NCBI RefSeq assembly: GCF_041438805.1
Contig: NZ_CP109191.1
Coordinates: 124,001 to 188,000 of the forward strand
DNA from: Streptomyces sp. NBC_01707
GTDB taxonomy: Bacteria; Actinomycetota; Actinomycetes; Streptomycetales; Streptomycetaceae
Direction of reading: 5' to 3'
DNA: 64,000 bases
Both the position numbers and the translations under genes were made by a program. Under the pieces are notes generated by a model. That model did not search any database, was not told the DNA's origin, and saw only the letters and a list, made by a program, of their open reading frames with translations. Positions 11,184-19,883 of this stretch are shown in pieces (the first letter of the stretch is position 1; the number at the start of each line of letters is the position of its first letter).

Positions 11184-12026
11184 CATCGTTACACATCCCG
11201 CTCCTATGGGATGGCCTCGATGCGCTGTGTTTGTCGCCGGTTCCCAGACGGGCCGGGCGGATTCCTGCATGGTTGCGTCGGGCGTTCCGACAAACGCGGC
11301 GAGGTGCCGTAGCTGTCGTCGTGCGCTCGCCAGGTGTTAAGCGGGGCGAGTTACTTGTGGGCGGAGGGTGAAGGTAGGAGCCCTTCATTTGAAGCACGGG
11401 CGGGTGCGCGTGGGACGTTGAGTGCTGTGGGCTGCGGTGGCGGCCGGCCCGATCGGCCTGCTTTGCGTCAGGTCGTGCACTGCAGTCCCGCCCTCTGTGC
11501 ACGCGCGTTGCCTCTGGCGGTGTGCGGAGCCGCGGTATGGGCGGTGTGGCGGCCACACATCGCCGGGCGCGCGGTCGTTCCCGCAGCGGCGGGCTGGCTG
11601 AAGCTCCTCTCGGAGCGTTCCGGCCCGGCGGCGCGCGGTGCTCACAGGGGCACAGTCGTTGGACGGCGGATCTTGCCGTCAAGGACCTTGATATGGCACC
11701 GGCCGCCCCGGGATCCTGCCGGAAGACACTCGAGCCCCGGTCGTCCGGCGGTCCCGGTCATGCCGTCGGCCCCGCTGCCGCCTCGCACCGTGACGAGTAG
11801 TCTGTAAAGGGCTCATGCAGCGCTCCCATTAGCGACGCGGCATCGACACCGGCCTAGAGAAGACCACCACGCTTCACCTGGACACGGCGGGGGCGGTCGC
11901 AGTCCTAGCTCTATGTCCATCGTGCTGCGGCAGAAAGGGTGCACCTCGCTGGATGGAAACACTGGGATGGAGTTATCCCGTCCGAGTGTCGACGACTGCC
12001 TCAGACGGCAGATTACGAGGCACGCC
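11184..12026. other. Intergenic stretch without a recognisable gene
   Basis: About 840 bases, GC-rich. The open frames (for example 11334-11807) have no motif I recognise. The end near 12010 contains CGAGG, the ribosome binding site for the next gene. Confidence 0.45.
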
Positions 12027-14324
12027 ATGTTCACCTACCTGTTTGAGGCACGTCCAGCGTCAGGCCGGGACGATGTCTACCGTAGCCAAGTCATGGCTTT
12101 GCAGGCGGCGCTCGGAGAGTGCGGCGACCTGATTGAACAATGCGAGTACCGCAGCGCTACTCGGGAGGGGTGGCTGCTGTGGATGTCGTCCTGGGCGAAT
12201 TCTGGATGCTCAGCGCTGCAGTGTGCTAAACAAGTCAGCCGCAGCGCACTGCAGTCGTATAAGGAATCGGGCCTTCTCGAGTTCTGCTCCAGAGCAGGCT
12301 GTGAGTTCACGGGCACGGACTATGCCGCGTCGTCTGCTTCCGGCCGCGGCGATGGCAGTCAGCCCGTCGATAGAGCGACGGCAGTGACCGTCCTGAGTGC
12401 GCCGCGGGGAGAGCTGCCCGATCTCTGCGTCGGGCCGCGGCAGCGTGCCGAGAGGCTCGGCCTTGACGTATCAGCGCAGGGCTTGGTGATGTGGGACCTC
12501 TTTGAAGGGTTGGACGCCCAGGGTGAGACGCTCGTCCTTCTTTCCTGGAGTGACCTAGAGGCAGCCAGGGAGTTCGAGTGCCACCACAACCTGCCAAGCA
12601 GGGTACGGATACGTCACATTGACGTATCCAGCGATCGGTCTGGCGAGATTCAAGACTCGCCGCCTCTTGCGCCGTTCAGTGCACAAAAGCACTGGAAAGC
12701 ACTGGAAATACTTGCAGAATCTGGTGCGACGCTGAGTGTCGATTTGGATTTGGTAGGAACAGCGCAAGCTTTGACTGACCTTCTGGTGCCTCACCTAGCT
12801 GTTGCCGCCACAGTCGATATTGCAGACACATCGGTCGGCGAAAGCGCCATAATCGCGTCATCGCCGCACAGATTGATGCGCATGGGTGCGACAAAGGCAC
12901 CAACACTTGCCATCCCGGCTCGCGATGCCCGATTCGACGTGCCGCAATGCTTCCCCATTCCTGATGCTCACGCCTTGCTTTCCAGTGGCCCACGTGTGTT
13001 CAAAGTCAAAGATGCTGGCTTCAGTAACGCAGTTCAAGAAGACCGCCAGGGTTATCGGTATGTGCAAACCTTGGGCTTGGAGTCGGTGGGTCTTATCCCT
13101 TTGAGGGTGTGCGCAGGTGAAACTCTGGGGCTGCTAAGTCTGTACCGTCAGGATGGCCAGTTCGGGTGGGAAGACCTTAATTTGCTGGAAGAACTCGCGC
13201 GGCGTGCCTGTATAGCGATGAACAATTGTCGTGCGTACCTTCGCGAACGGGACGCCGCTACCTCTCTACGCATCGCAACGCGCCAGAGGGGCATTCCTGC
13301 AACACCCGCGCTGAACGTGCGCCATGGCTTCAGCGACGCAAACGATGCTGAAAGGTACTGGTTCGACGTCATCGCTCTTCCCGGTGCGCGAACCGCCTTG
13401 GCCGTTGGAAATTCTCTGTTGCAAGGGCCTTCGGTAGCGGCAGCAATAATGCGACTCCGTTCGGCGATCCAAGCTCTGTCCCATCTCGACCTGGCGCCAC
13501 AGGAGTTGATGACAAGAGTCAACGACCTCACTGTCGATCTCGAACCAAGCCTTGCATCATCCGTGCGCGATTCCCAAAGCGCTGAGAACGGAACATGTTT
13601 GTATCTCGTCTACGACCCTATAAAAAGGCAAGTCACCTTCGCTCATGCCGGTGAGATCCAGCTCTTCGCTACTCTGTCAACAGGGGAGACTCAGATCCTG
13701 AGCGGTGGGAAGGCGCCGGCGCTCGGCCAACCGGGCCAAAAGTACTCGCAGGATAACGTCTCCGCTGAGCCAGGAACTTGTTTTGCACTGACTCCTCTTC
13801 CTCATGGTCTAAGCATCCTGAAGAAGGCCCTTGAGGAAGGGGCCTCGGATATTGATAACAAATTTCAGGATGCGGCGACGGCGTTGTACCCGACGCATCC
13901 CGAGGCCGCACCACTCGTCATCCTCCAGACGCATGCCATCGACTCGCAACACAGTGTGGCCTGGAACCTCCCTCAAGACATAGCAGCTGTTGCTTCTGCC
14001 AGGACGCTGGCTGAGCGGCAACTCAGCGTATGGGGACTGAAAGACGAAAATAAATTCATGGCAACGCTAGTCATTAGCGAGCTCGTTACCAACGCTATAC
14101 GTTACGCATCTTCCCCTATTAGTCTCCGTCTGATTCGTCAAGATAAGCTGACATGCGAAGTGTCGGACGGCAGTAGCACCGCGCCATATATTCAGTACGC
14201 ACTCCCAGACGAGGAGGGAGGGCGCGGCCTCTACATCGTTGCCGAGTGTTCCTCCCGGTGGGGCGTACGTCATGAATCCACAGGCAAAACAATCTGGGCC
14301 GAACAGAACCTGAATACAGCCTGA
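12027..14324 (+). CDS. Fusion regulator: ABM-like, GAF, PP2C-like pseudophosphatase and HATPase
   Basis: A 765-residue soluble protein. Residues 1-95 (MFTYLFEARP, REGWLLWMSSW) look like an antibiotic-biosynthesis-monooxygenase (ABM) fold and about 125-215 like a second degenerate one. Residues about 225-420 form a GAF domain (LGLESVGLIPLRVCAGETLG). Residues 444-640 align with SpoIIE/PP2C phosphatases, but the metal-binding Asp of VGDxxGHG is Asn462 (VGNSLLQG), the TDG motif is LTPLPHG (588-594), and the final acidic pair is missing (EAAPLVIL). The C-terminal RsbW-like HATPase is intact: N box ELVTNAIRYA (685-694), DGSSTAP, and GGRGLY. So it should bind ATP and perhaps phosphorylate or sequester a partner, but should not dephosphorylate. 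ATG 12027 is chosen because CGAGG lies 7 bases upstream; the frame is open from 11913. Confidence 0.8.
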   Translation: MFTYLFEARPASGRDDVYRSQVMALQAALGECGDLIEQCEYRSATREGWLLWMSSWANSGCSALQCAKQVSRSALQSYKESGLLEFCSRAGCEFTGTDYAASSASGRGDGSQPVDRATAVTVLSAPRGELPDLCVGPRQRAERLGLDVSAQGLVMWDLFEGLDAQGETLVLLSWSDLEAAREFECHHNLPSRVRIRHIDVSSDRSGEIQDSPPLAPFSAQKHWKALEILAESGATLSVDLDLVGTAQALTDLLVPHLAVAATVDIADTSVGESAIIASSPHRLMRMGATKAPTLAIPARDARFDVPQCFPIPDAHALLSSGPRVFKVKDAGFSNAVQEDRQGYRYVQTLGLESVGLIPLRVCAGETLGLLSLYRQDGQFGWEDLNLLEELARRACIAMNNCRAYLRERDAATSLRIATRQRGIPATPALNVRHGFSDANDAERYWFDVIALPGARTALAVGNSLLQGPSVAAAIMRLRSAIQALSHLDLAPQELMTRVNDLTVDLEPSLASSVRDSQSAENGTCLYLVYDPIKRQVTFAHAGEIQLFATLSTGETQILSGGKAPALGQPGQKYSQDNVSAEPGTCFALTPLPHGLSILKKALEEGASDIDNKFQDAATALYPTHPEAAPLVILQTHAIDSQHSVAWNLPQDIAAVASARTLAERQLSVWGLKDENKFMATLVISELVTNAIRYASSPISLRLIRQDKLTCEVSDGSSTAPYIQYALPDEEGGRGLYIVAECSSRWGVRHESTGKTIWAEQNLNTA

Positions 14325-14924
14325 CACTGGCCACGCTCGCATTCACTGAGACCGCGTTTGAGATCTGCTCTGTCTTGCGGCTGGGGTGCCGCCGAAGTGG
14401 CCGGTGTTGTTGAGGGGAGCTAGCCGACGGAGGCGACAGGTGCGGTGTACCGGTGAAGCAGTTCCTGATCAGCGAGGAAGGCAAACGGCGGCCTACGAAG
14501 CAGCCGTTGCAGAGTCAGCTAATGTCCGAGCATGGCAAAGAAGGACATACTCGGGAGAGCGCGAGACGACCCTGTGGCAGCTAAGTGGCAGGTCGTGCGA
14601 GACACGGACGCGAACCTCATCGACACAGCCTGGTAGAGGCGGCATACGTACACCCTGCCCTCCGGGCTCTGTTTCCGCTGGTCAGCCATGGATCGCTGCT
14701 TCAGCCGGTGCACCCGCTTCCCTTGTCGCAAGACCTGCCCTCGATCTTCCCCCACGGCTAACGGCACTTCCGTGTCCTTGGGCTGCATGAGCCGCGCCGT
14801 TCGGGGCGGGAGCAGATCGGTGGCCCTGTTACTGCCGATGAGGCCGTGGAACTCGTAGCCTCGCCGCGCCTCCCCCCGGACTGTGGTCCTGCCCTTGACC
14901 GCACGCCCGACGACCTCGAATCGC
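14325..14924. other. Intergenic stretch, probably decayed DNA
   Basis: No gene recognised between the fusion regulator and the IS5 relic. A minus-strand open frame at 14519-14971 has no family motif. Confidence 0.4.
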
Positions 14925-15620
14925 TCAGCCGAGTCGAATAGCTTGTCCGGCTGCGGCGCGTAGGAGCGCATGCGGGCACGGCTGCGTCGCCGGTCGGCCG
15001 CAGGTCAGACGGCAGACCATGACGCCGATCATCGCCCAGCGGATCACGGTCTCGGACAGGGCCGGAATGGTCTCGTAGTCCCGGGCGAGGCGGCGGTGGG
15101 CGGTGAGCCAAGAGAAGGCGCGCTCGATCGCCCACCGCTTGGGTTGGACCTGGAAGCCGCGCCGGCCCGGGTCTTTACGGACCATATCCAGCTCGCGGCC
15201 GAGGATCTGAGCGGGCCAATCGACCAGGCGGCCCGCGAACCCTGGTCCGCACAGATCTTCTTCACACCCGGGTGGTCGAGGCGGGTCCACAGCAGCGGAC
15301 GCCTGGCGCCGTCGCGGTCCTGGATGTTCGCGGCGACGACGTGGACGGCCAGGAGCAGGCCGAGGGCATCGGTGACGATGAACAGCTTGCGGCCCTTGAC
15401 CTTCTTGCCCGCATCGAAGCCTCTGGTAGCAGCCGGGGCGGAGCCGGCAGTGCGCACGGACTGAGAGTCGATCAGTCCGGCACTCGGTTCAGGGTTGCGT
15501 CCGTCGGCCTCGCGGACCCGATCACGCAGTGCGTCGTGGACGCGCTCGACGGTGCCGTCATCGTGCCACCAGGTTAAGTACCAGTAGACCGTGGGCCAGG
15601 GCGGGAAGCAGCCCACGGCT
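14925..15620 (-). pseudogene. IS5-family transposase, frameshifted and lacking its N-terminus
   Basis: Reading from 15620 downwards: FPPWPTVYWYLTWWHDDGTV, then LIDSQSVR (first Asp), DALGLLLAVHVVAANIQDRDG and CADQG in one frame; after a shift near 15230, FAGRLVDWPAQ and WAIERAFSWLTAHRRL (Glu) in another. These are the standard blocks of the IS5 (ISL2/IS1031-like) transposases. The N-terminal DUF4096 domain is absent: homology stops at about 15610 where a different, hairpin-rich sequence begins. Inactive. Confidence 0.75.
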
Positions 15621-15629
15621 ACGGCAGAT

Positions 15630-15790
15630 CTCAAACGCGGTCTGAAGCCACTGGCTGCCACGACTCGTTCAGTCGTGGCGACGCTATGCGCTACTCCATG
15701 GGTGCAACCCCAACCCCGGCATCAAAGCCCGCGGCTTGGGCAACAGTCACCGCCTCGCTGGGGACCTCTCGGAGAGGTCAACTTTCCGCC
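15630..15790. repeat. Hairpin-rich segment, possible right end of an IS200/IS605-type element
   Basis: A perfect 9-bp hairpin GCCACGACT-CGTTC-AGTCGTGGC (about 15657-15679) is followed by a second hairpin built from GACCTCTC and GAGAGGTC (about 15765-15781) ending in GGTCAAC. Right ends of IS200/IS605 elements, which also encode the scaffold of TnpB guide RNAs, commonly show such stems and end at a TCAA. No tnpB reading frame survives here, so this is an inference from structure only. It abuts the truncated IS5 transposase. Confidence 0.35.
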
Positions 15791-15834
15791 AGCAGGGAAG
15801 TTCCACGATCCCGCATCACGAGACGACGGGCCGG

Positions 15835-16473
15835 TCATTTCTCGCCGTAGAGGGTGTGCGGGGGAGGGGCTGCCGAGTCTCGACTGTGCCCGGCGGTTGA
15901 CGGCGTCACAATAGGTCGCACCTGTTCACCTTGACGGCCAAACAGACAGAGCGCTTCGGCAGGCTCTTGGCAGTTGTTGCCGAACCAGTGCGGCACCCGG
16001 GTGCCGAACTCGGCCGACTCGCCGACCCTCACCTGCAGATCCTTGTCTCCAAGCACGAGGCGCAGGCTGCCGGACAGGACGTACAACCACATGTGCCCTT
16101 CGTGGACCTGTGGGTCGGGATGGGCACGGCCCACCGGCACGACCAGCTTGAACGCCTGGATGGGGCCGATCTGGCGGGCGAGCGGCAGACGCACCATCCC
16201 GTTCCAGGGCTGCGGCTTCAGCTGATTGAAGGGACCTTCCTGCGGCACAGCCTGAACCACGTCGTCCAGACTGATCCGCAGCGCCTGAACTATCGGCAGC
16301 AGGAGCTCCAGCCCAGGACGCCGCTGGCCCGACTCCAACCGGGACAGAGTGCTCTTGGAAATACCGGTCGCCGCAGCGAGCGTCGTCAGAGTCACACCAC
16401 GACGCATACGGTGCCGCCGCAGCTGAGGGCCTACTTCCGCTAGTGCCAGGGCGATCGCCTCGTGAGATTCCAT
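15835..16473 (-). CDS. XRE-family regulator with C-terminal cupin
   Basis: A 212-residue protein. Residues 15-70 are an HTH_3 domain (RRGVTLTTLAAATGISKSTLS and RLESGQRRPGLELLLPI). Residues about 100-190 form a cupin barrel (VHEGHMWLYVLSGSLRLVLGDK and VPHWFGNN) with potential metal- or ligand-binding histidines. Proteins of this layout (PuuR/SutR-like) sense a small molecule and repress adjacent genes. It is divergent from the GNAT gene at 16697 with a 223-base shared upstream region, so it may control that gene. The start ATG at 16473 is the first Met before the HTH. Confidence 0.88.
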   Translation of the reverse strand: MESHEAIALALAEVGPQLRRHRMRRGVTLTTLAAATGISKSTLSRLESGQRRPGLELLLPIVQALRISLDDVVQAVPQEGPFNQLKPQPWNGMVRLPLARQIGPIQAFKLVVPVGRAHPDPQVHEGHMWLYVLSGSLRLVLGDKDLQVRVGESAEFGTRVPHWFGNNCQEPAEALCLFGRQGEQVRPIVTPSTAGHSRDSAAPPPHTLYGEK

Positions 16474-16696
16474 GATGGCTCAACACCATTGCCTCGGCTC
16501 CGATTCCCGAAAACAGCAACACGACTTGGCGGGCTCTTTCGTCCCGTACACGATGCCTTGTATCGACGTGAGATCGCGGTCGCGTCAGGCGGGCAGTCGG
16601 CGAGCCTTCTCCTGCGAACTCCCGTGCCGTGACGAGCGCGTTGCCGCGGTTGCGTCTGACATCGTGTCAATTTCTTGATCCGGAAGGATTTCACTC

Positions 16697-17566
16697 GTGA
16701 CAATCGACATCCCCGCCATCATTCTCGAGCGGGCCGAGGCAGAGGAGATGTACGAATTTGAAGGCGGAGTTCCGGAAGCGCTCAGGGAGAAGTGGGGGGT
16801 CGCGTCGACCCGACTGGGAGGCGGAGTCGTGTTGGCCATGCGGGACGACGTCAGTGACTACTGGAGCAAGGCTCTCGGATTCGGGTTCGACGAGCCTGTC
16901 ACGCTGTCGCTGATGGAACAGGTCATCGCCTTCTATCGTGAACGGGGCGTCCGCCAGGCCACCGTCCAGCTCGCGCCGTCCGTAGTTCCCAACGACTGGC
17001 CCGCGATCTGTGAGGCTCTTGGCCTTGAACCCAGCGACATCATCCGCAAGCTTGGCTGTGACATTGAGACAGCGGTCAAGGCGAGCGAGAGTGTCACCCT
17101 CGACGATGGTCTGACGGTCGGCCCGGTCACCCCGGACGAGGCCGCTGCCTGGGCCGACGTGATGCCGCGCGCGATGGGGATGCCGCACCAGGGAATGCAG
17201 GACATGGCCGCCACCTCCGTCGTCCGGGACGGCTGGCACCCCTTCGCCGTCCGGGAGTCCGGCTCCATCGTCGCCACTGCCACCCTGCGAGTGCAGGGCG
17301 AGGTGGGCAGTCTCTTCGCGGGATGTACCTTGACCGAGGCACGCGGGCGTGGTGCCCAGTCCGCGCTGATCGCCGCCCGCATCCGAGCGGCCCAAGACGC
17401 GGGGTGCCGCTGGCTTGTCGTGGAGACGTTCGACGAACCCGCAGGCACGCACAACTCCTCGTACCACAACCTGATTCGCTCCGGATTCACGCTCCAGTAC
17501 GGACGCCAGAATTGGATCTGGCGCAACCCGGCGGTGTCCGCCGGTGACGACGCCAGCGCAGGCTGA
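16697..17566 (+). CDS. GNAT-family N-acetyltransferase
   Basis: A 289-residue acetyltransferase. The acetyl-CoA-binding motif A is LTEARGRGAQSALIAARIRA (R-x-x-G-x-A/G type), followed by AGCRWLVVET and HNSSYHNLIRSGF, the usual motif B region. The N-terminal half is a degenerate second GNAT-like domain. The GTG at 16697 has GGAAGGA 8 bases upstream. The product is homologous over most of its length to the GNAT at the right edge of the window (63356-64000). It is divergent from the XRE-cupin regulator. Substrate unknown. Confidence 0.88.
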   Translation: MTIDIPAIILERAEAEEMYEFEGGVPEALREKWGVASTRLGGGVVLAMRDDVSDYWSKALGFGFDEPVTLSLMEQVIAFYRERGVRQATVQLAPSVVPNDWPAICEALGLEPSDIIRKLGCDIETAVKASESVTLDDGLTVGPVTPDEAAAWADVMPRAMGMPHQGMQDMAATSVVRDGWHPFAVRESGSIVATATLRVQGEVGSLFAGCTLTEARGRGAQSALIAARIRAAQDAGCRWLVVETFDEPAGTHNSSYHNLIRSGFTLQYGRQNWIWRNPAVSAGDDASAG

Positions 17567-18184
17567 ACCCTGCGGCCATCGGTGACCTCGGGTCCCTGAC
17601 GGCCAGGGCGCGCCGGGCAGCAGGAAGGCAGGCTGCTGCCCGGCGGAGGTCCGTCACCCCTTCGTTGGGAGAGCAAGTGAGCAAGCGGCCGAGGTTGTCG
17701 ACGTCCCGGTCCGGTTCGCCAGTCAGCCACTGATGTTCCGGCGGCCAAAGAATGGGCATGCCGGAGGAGCCCGCCATCGCCTCCCTGCGCGTACGGGCGG
17801 TGCCGGCCGACGAAGTCAGCCTGTTCGCCCAGACCCTGGCTGGGGGCCGGCGACTACAGCATCCCCGCCCCTGCAAGCGATCCGATGGCCGCAAGGTGAT
17901 CGAGAAGTGGGGCACGCTGCGTCAGGCCGCGCCATGCGTGGCGTACCAGATGTAACAGGCGTCGACGCGGCTATCACCGCGTCCGCCGAGGTCACCGCGT
18001 CCTGAGCCGGACCGACAGCGTGTAGACGGTGGTGCCGCCACCGGCTCTTCCATGTTTCCTCGTTGGGTGCAACATGCCGCACGATGCGGCACCAGGAGAC
18101 ACGATTGTTCTTGAGGCCATCGCGGCCGCTCTTGCGATCGGATGGGGATGAGTTCTCACGGGCCTTGCCCTGCGTCTGCGGAGT
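17567..18184. other. Stretch without a confident gene
   Basis: A short open frame at 17752-17955 contains LRVRAVPADEVSLFAQTL, which faintly resembles the start of DUF4338 (DruA-like) proteins found with transposases, but the homology ends after about 30 residues. Otherwise nothing recognised. Confidence 0.35.
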
Positions 18185-18658
18185 ATGCGGCGCGTCGGCT
18201 CCGAATCACTGCGCAACAGGGAGGCCGGACAATGCGAGTTCTTGGAGGAGTTTCTCCTCCATCGCGATCTGGCGACCTCCATCAGAGCCAGGGTGAGCCG
18301 CCGGCGGGTCCAGGTGATGTGGCTCGCATGGGGCTGGTCGGTCTACGTGCGGGTGCTTATCTCGCACATCTCCCTGCGCCATGTGCCCGAGGGATGGCAG
18401 GCGCACGGATCGTTGGCCCCCACGGAGGATCCGGACCTGCTCACCGGCATTGCGGCCATGGCCACAGCTGCCGGCGTCCTTATCGGTGGAGTTCTCAAGG
18501 GCATCTCGGCGCTTCTCGAGGCACAAGAGGACGCCGAGGCCAACCGCATGCGAGCACAGGCGGAACTGCACTACGCGCAGGCGGACATGGCACGCGCTAA
18601 GCGCGGATTCCCTCCGGGGCCTCATGTCCGGAAAACCGCTGCTCCTGAAAAGCCCTGA
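18185..18658 (+). CDS. Hypothetical protein with one membrane segment and a coiled-coil tail
   Basis: Up to 157 residues. A hydrophobic stretch (TGIAAMATAAGVLIGGVLKG, about residues 92-111) is followed by a charged, alanine-rich helix (EAQEDAEANRMRAQAELHYA) likely to form a coiled coil. This looks like a small membrane-anchored protein. No family recognised. The true start is uncertain; a shorter form beginning inside the frame is possible. Codon positions show the usual GC bias from about 18300 onwards. Confidence 0.5.
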   Translation: MRRVGSESLRNREAGQCEFLEEFLLHRDLATSIRARVSRRRVQVMWLAWGWSVYVRVLISHISLRHVPEGWQAHGSLAPTEDPDLLTGIAAMATAAGVLIGGVLKGISALLEAQEDAEANRMRAQAELHYAQADMARAKRGFPPGPHVRKTAAPEKP

Positions 18659-19174
18659 TGCAGGCATCTGCTCCGGCCGTCCCCCGTTCCAGCTTAGCTG
18701 GGGCCGCCCGCGCTGCATCAGAGCGGGTGGGTCCAGGCATCACCGACGCGGACCGTCACACCCCGACGCTGCCGCCCACGATCAGTGAGCGTCCTCGGGA
18801 AGCCAGGAACATGTGACCAGTGTGCTGTTGGTGCACATCATGGTCAGGACCGCCGGTCGCGGGATTCCAGATCTGCAGGGTCTGGTTCTTGCAAATCGTT
18901 CGCTCCGCCGACCGCGTGGTGTGCTGACACGCACCAGATGCTGAACACTGGGCGCATTCGAGATGGAGCCCCAACGCCACTAATCGGCGCCGTCAGCGAC
19001 TGGCTGTCAGGGATGCGGCACGATGCCCGCGTCGCAGGAGGTTCATCAAACCGCTGATCACGCGGTGGCCGTACCTGTTCCCAGCCGGGCCCACAGCAAG
19101 ATCGCGAAGTCAGACTGAAGTATGAGCCCCGAGCGCCGCACCGCGGATCCGTGGTGCCCACATCACACGACAAC
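18659..19174. other. Intergenic stretch without a recognisable gene
   Basis: About 515 bases with no gene I can support on either strand. Confidence 0.45.
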
Positions 19175-19214
19175 GGCCCGCCGCGTGTCGCTGCTGAGCG
19201 GCGGGCGGCGGGCC
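19175..19214 (-). terminator. Hairpin downstream of the secreted cupin gene
   Basis: GGCCCGCCGC (19175-19184) and GCGGCGGGCC (19205-19214) pair perfectly around a 20-base loop. It lies 60 bases beyond the stop codon of the minus-strand cupin gene. Confidence 0.5.
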
Positions 19215-19273
19215 ATTGAGGCGGGTGGTGGGTGCCCGGCCGGGCAACAGCCACGACCGGGCACCGCGAGCCG

Positions 19274-19708
19274 CTACTGGAAGTCGCAGCCGGGGTTGGG
19301 CGCGTCCTCGGAGAAAGGCGCGCCGTGCGGGAGGACGTAGAGGACGTCGAGCACCACGTCCTGCCGGCCGAGGTTCCTGCCGATGTGGACGTGTCCTGCG
19401 CCCGACGGCTCCCGCAGGGCGCTGCCCGCGTGGTAGACGCCGTCGGCGGCGCAGGTCGAGTCGAAGTGGCTCAGCGTGCCCTTTTGCACGTAGCCGTACA
19501 GGGTGCCGTCGTGGAAGTGCCAGCCGGTGCTCTGGCCGGGCGGGATGGTGATCTCCCGGAGGATGTAGTCCGTGTCTCCGACGGTGCTCTGCGAGATGAT
19601 CCGGGCCGTGATGCCGGGGCCTGCGGGGGTGGCGTCGGCGGTGCCGGCCACGAGCGAGAGGCCCGCGGCGAGCCCGGCGACCAGCGCGGAGCGAAGGAAC
19701 GTGCGCAT
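19274..19708 (-). CDS. Secreted cupin-domain protein
   Basis: A 144-residue protein with a typical Sec signal peptide (MRTFLRSALVAGLAAGLSLV, cleavage probably after ADA). The mature part is a small cupin: ITIPPGQSTGWHFHDGTLYG and SGAGHVHIGRNLG provide the His cluster of the two cupin motifs, so it may bind a metal. It ends with a Cys (NPGCDFQ) that could pair with the Cys in FDSTCAADG. The start at 19708 is chosen because the signal peptide begins there, although the frame is open further upstream. It lies 175 bases downstream of the symporter gene, same strand. Function unknown. Confidence 0.8.
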   Translation of the reverse strand: MRTFLRSALVAGLAAGLSLVAGTADATPAGPGITARIISQSTVGDTDYILREITIPPGQSTGWHFHDGTLYGYVQKGTLSHFDSTCAADGVYHAGSALREPSGAGHVHIGRNLGRQDVVLDVLYVLPHGAPFSEDAPNPGCDFQ

Positions 19709-19883
19709 GGAGGCGCGTCTCCGTTCGGTTGTGAGGTGGGTTTCGGATGGTGCGCGAGCAGGGGACGTGGTCCCCTGCTCGCGGGGTCCCAACTGCCCGC
19801 CCGGCACGGATGGCAGGGCGGACGGCCGGGAAGGCGGCGTTTCCGGTGTCCTTGTCAGGAGCCGGAACGCCGCCGCGGGACCG

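Noticed and set aside
11334-11807. 157-codon open frame between lsr2 and the fusion regulator
   Set aside because: Arg/Pro/Ala-rich translation with equally long frames on both strands; no motif.
17752-17955. Small gene with DUF4338-like start
   Set aside because: Resemblance covers only about 20 residues (LRVRAVPADEVSLFAQTL) and the rest is unrelated; listed only as a possible fragment.
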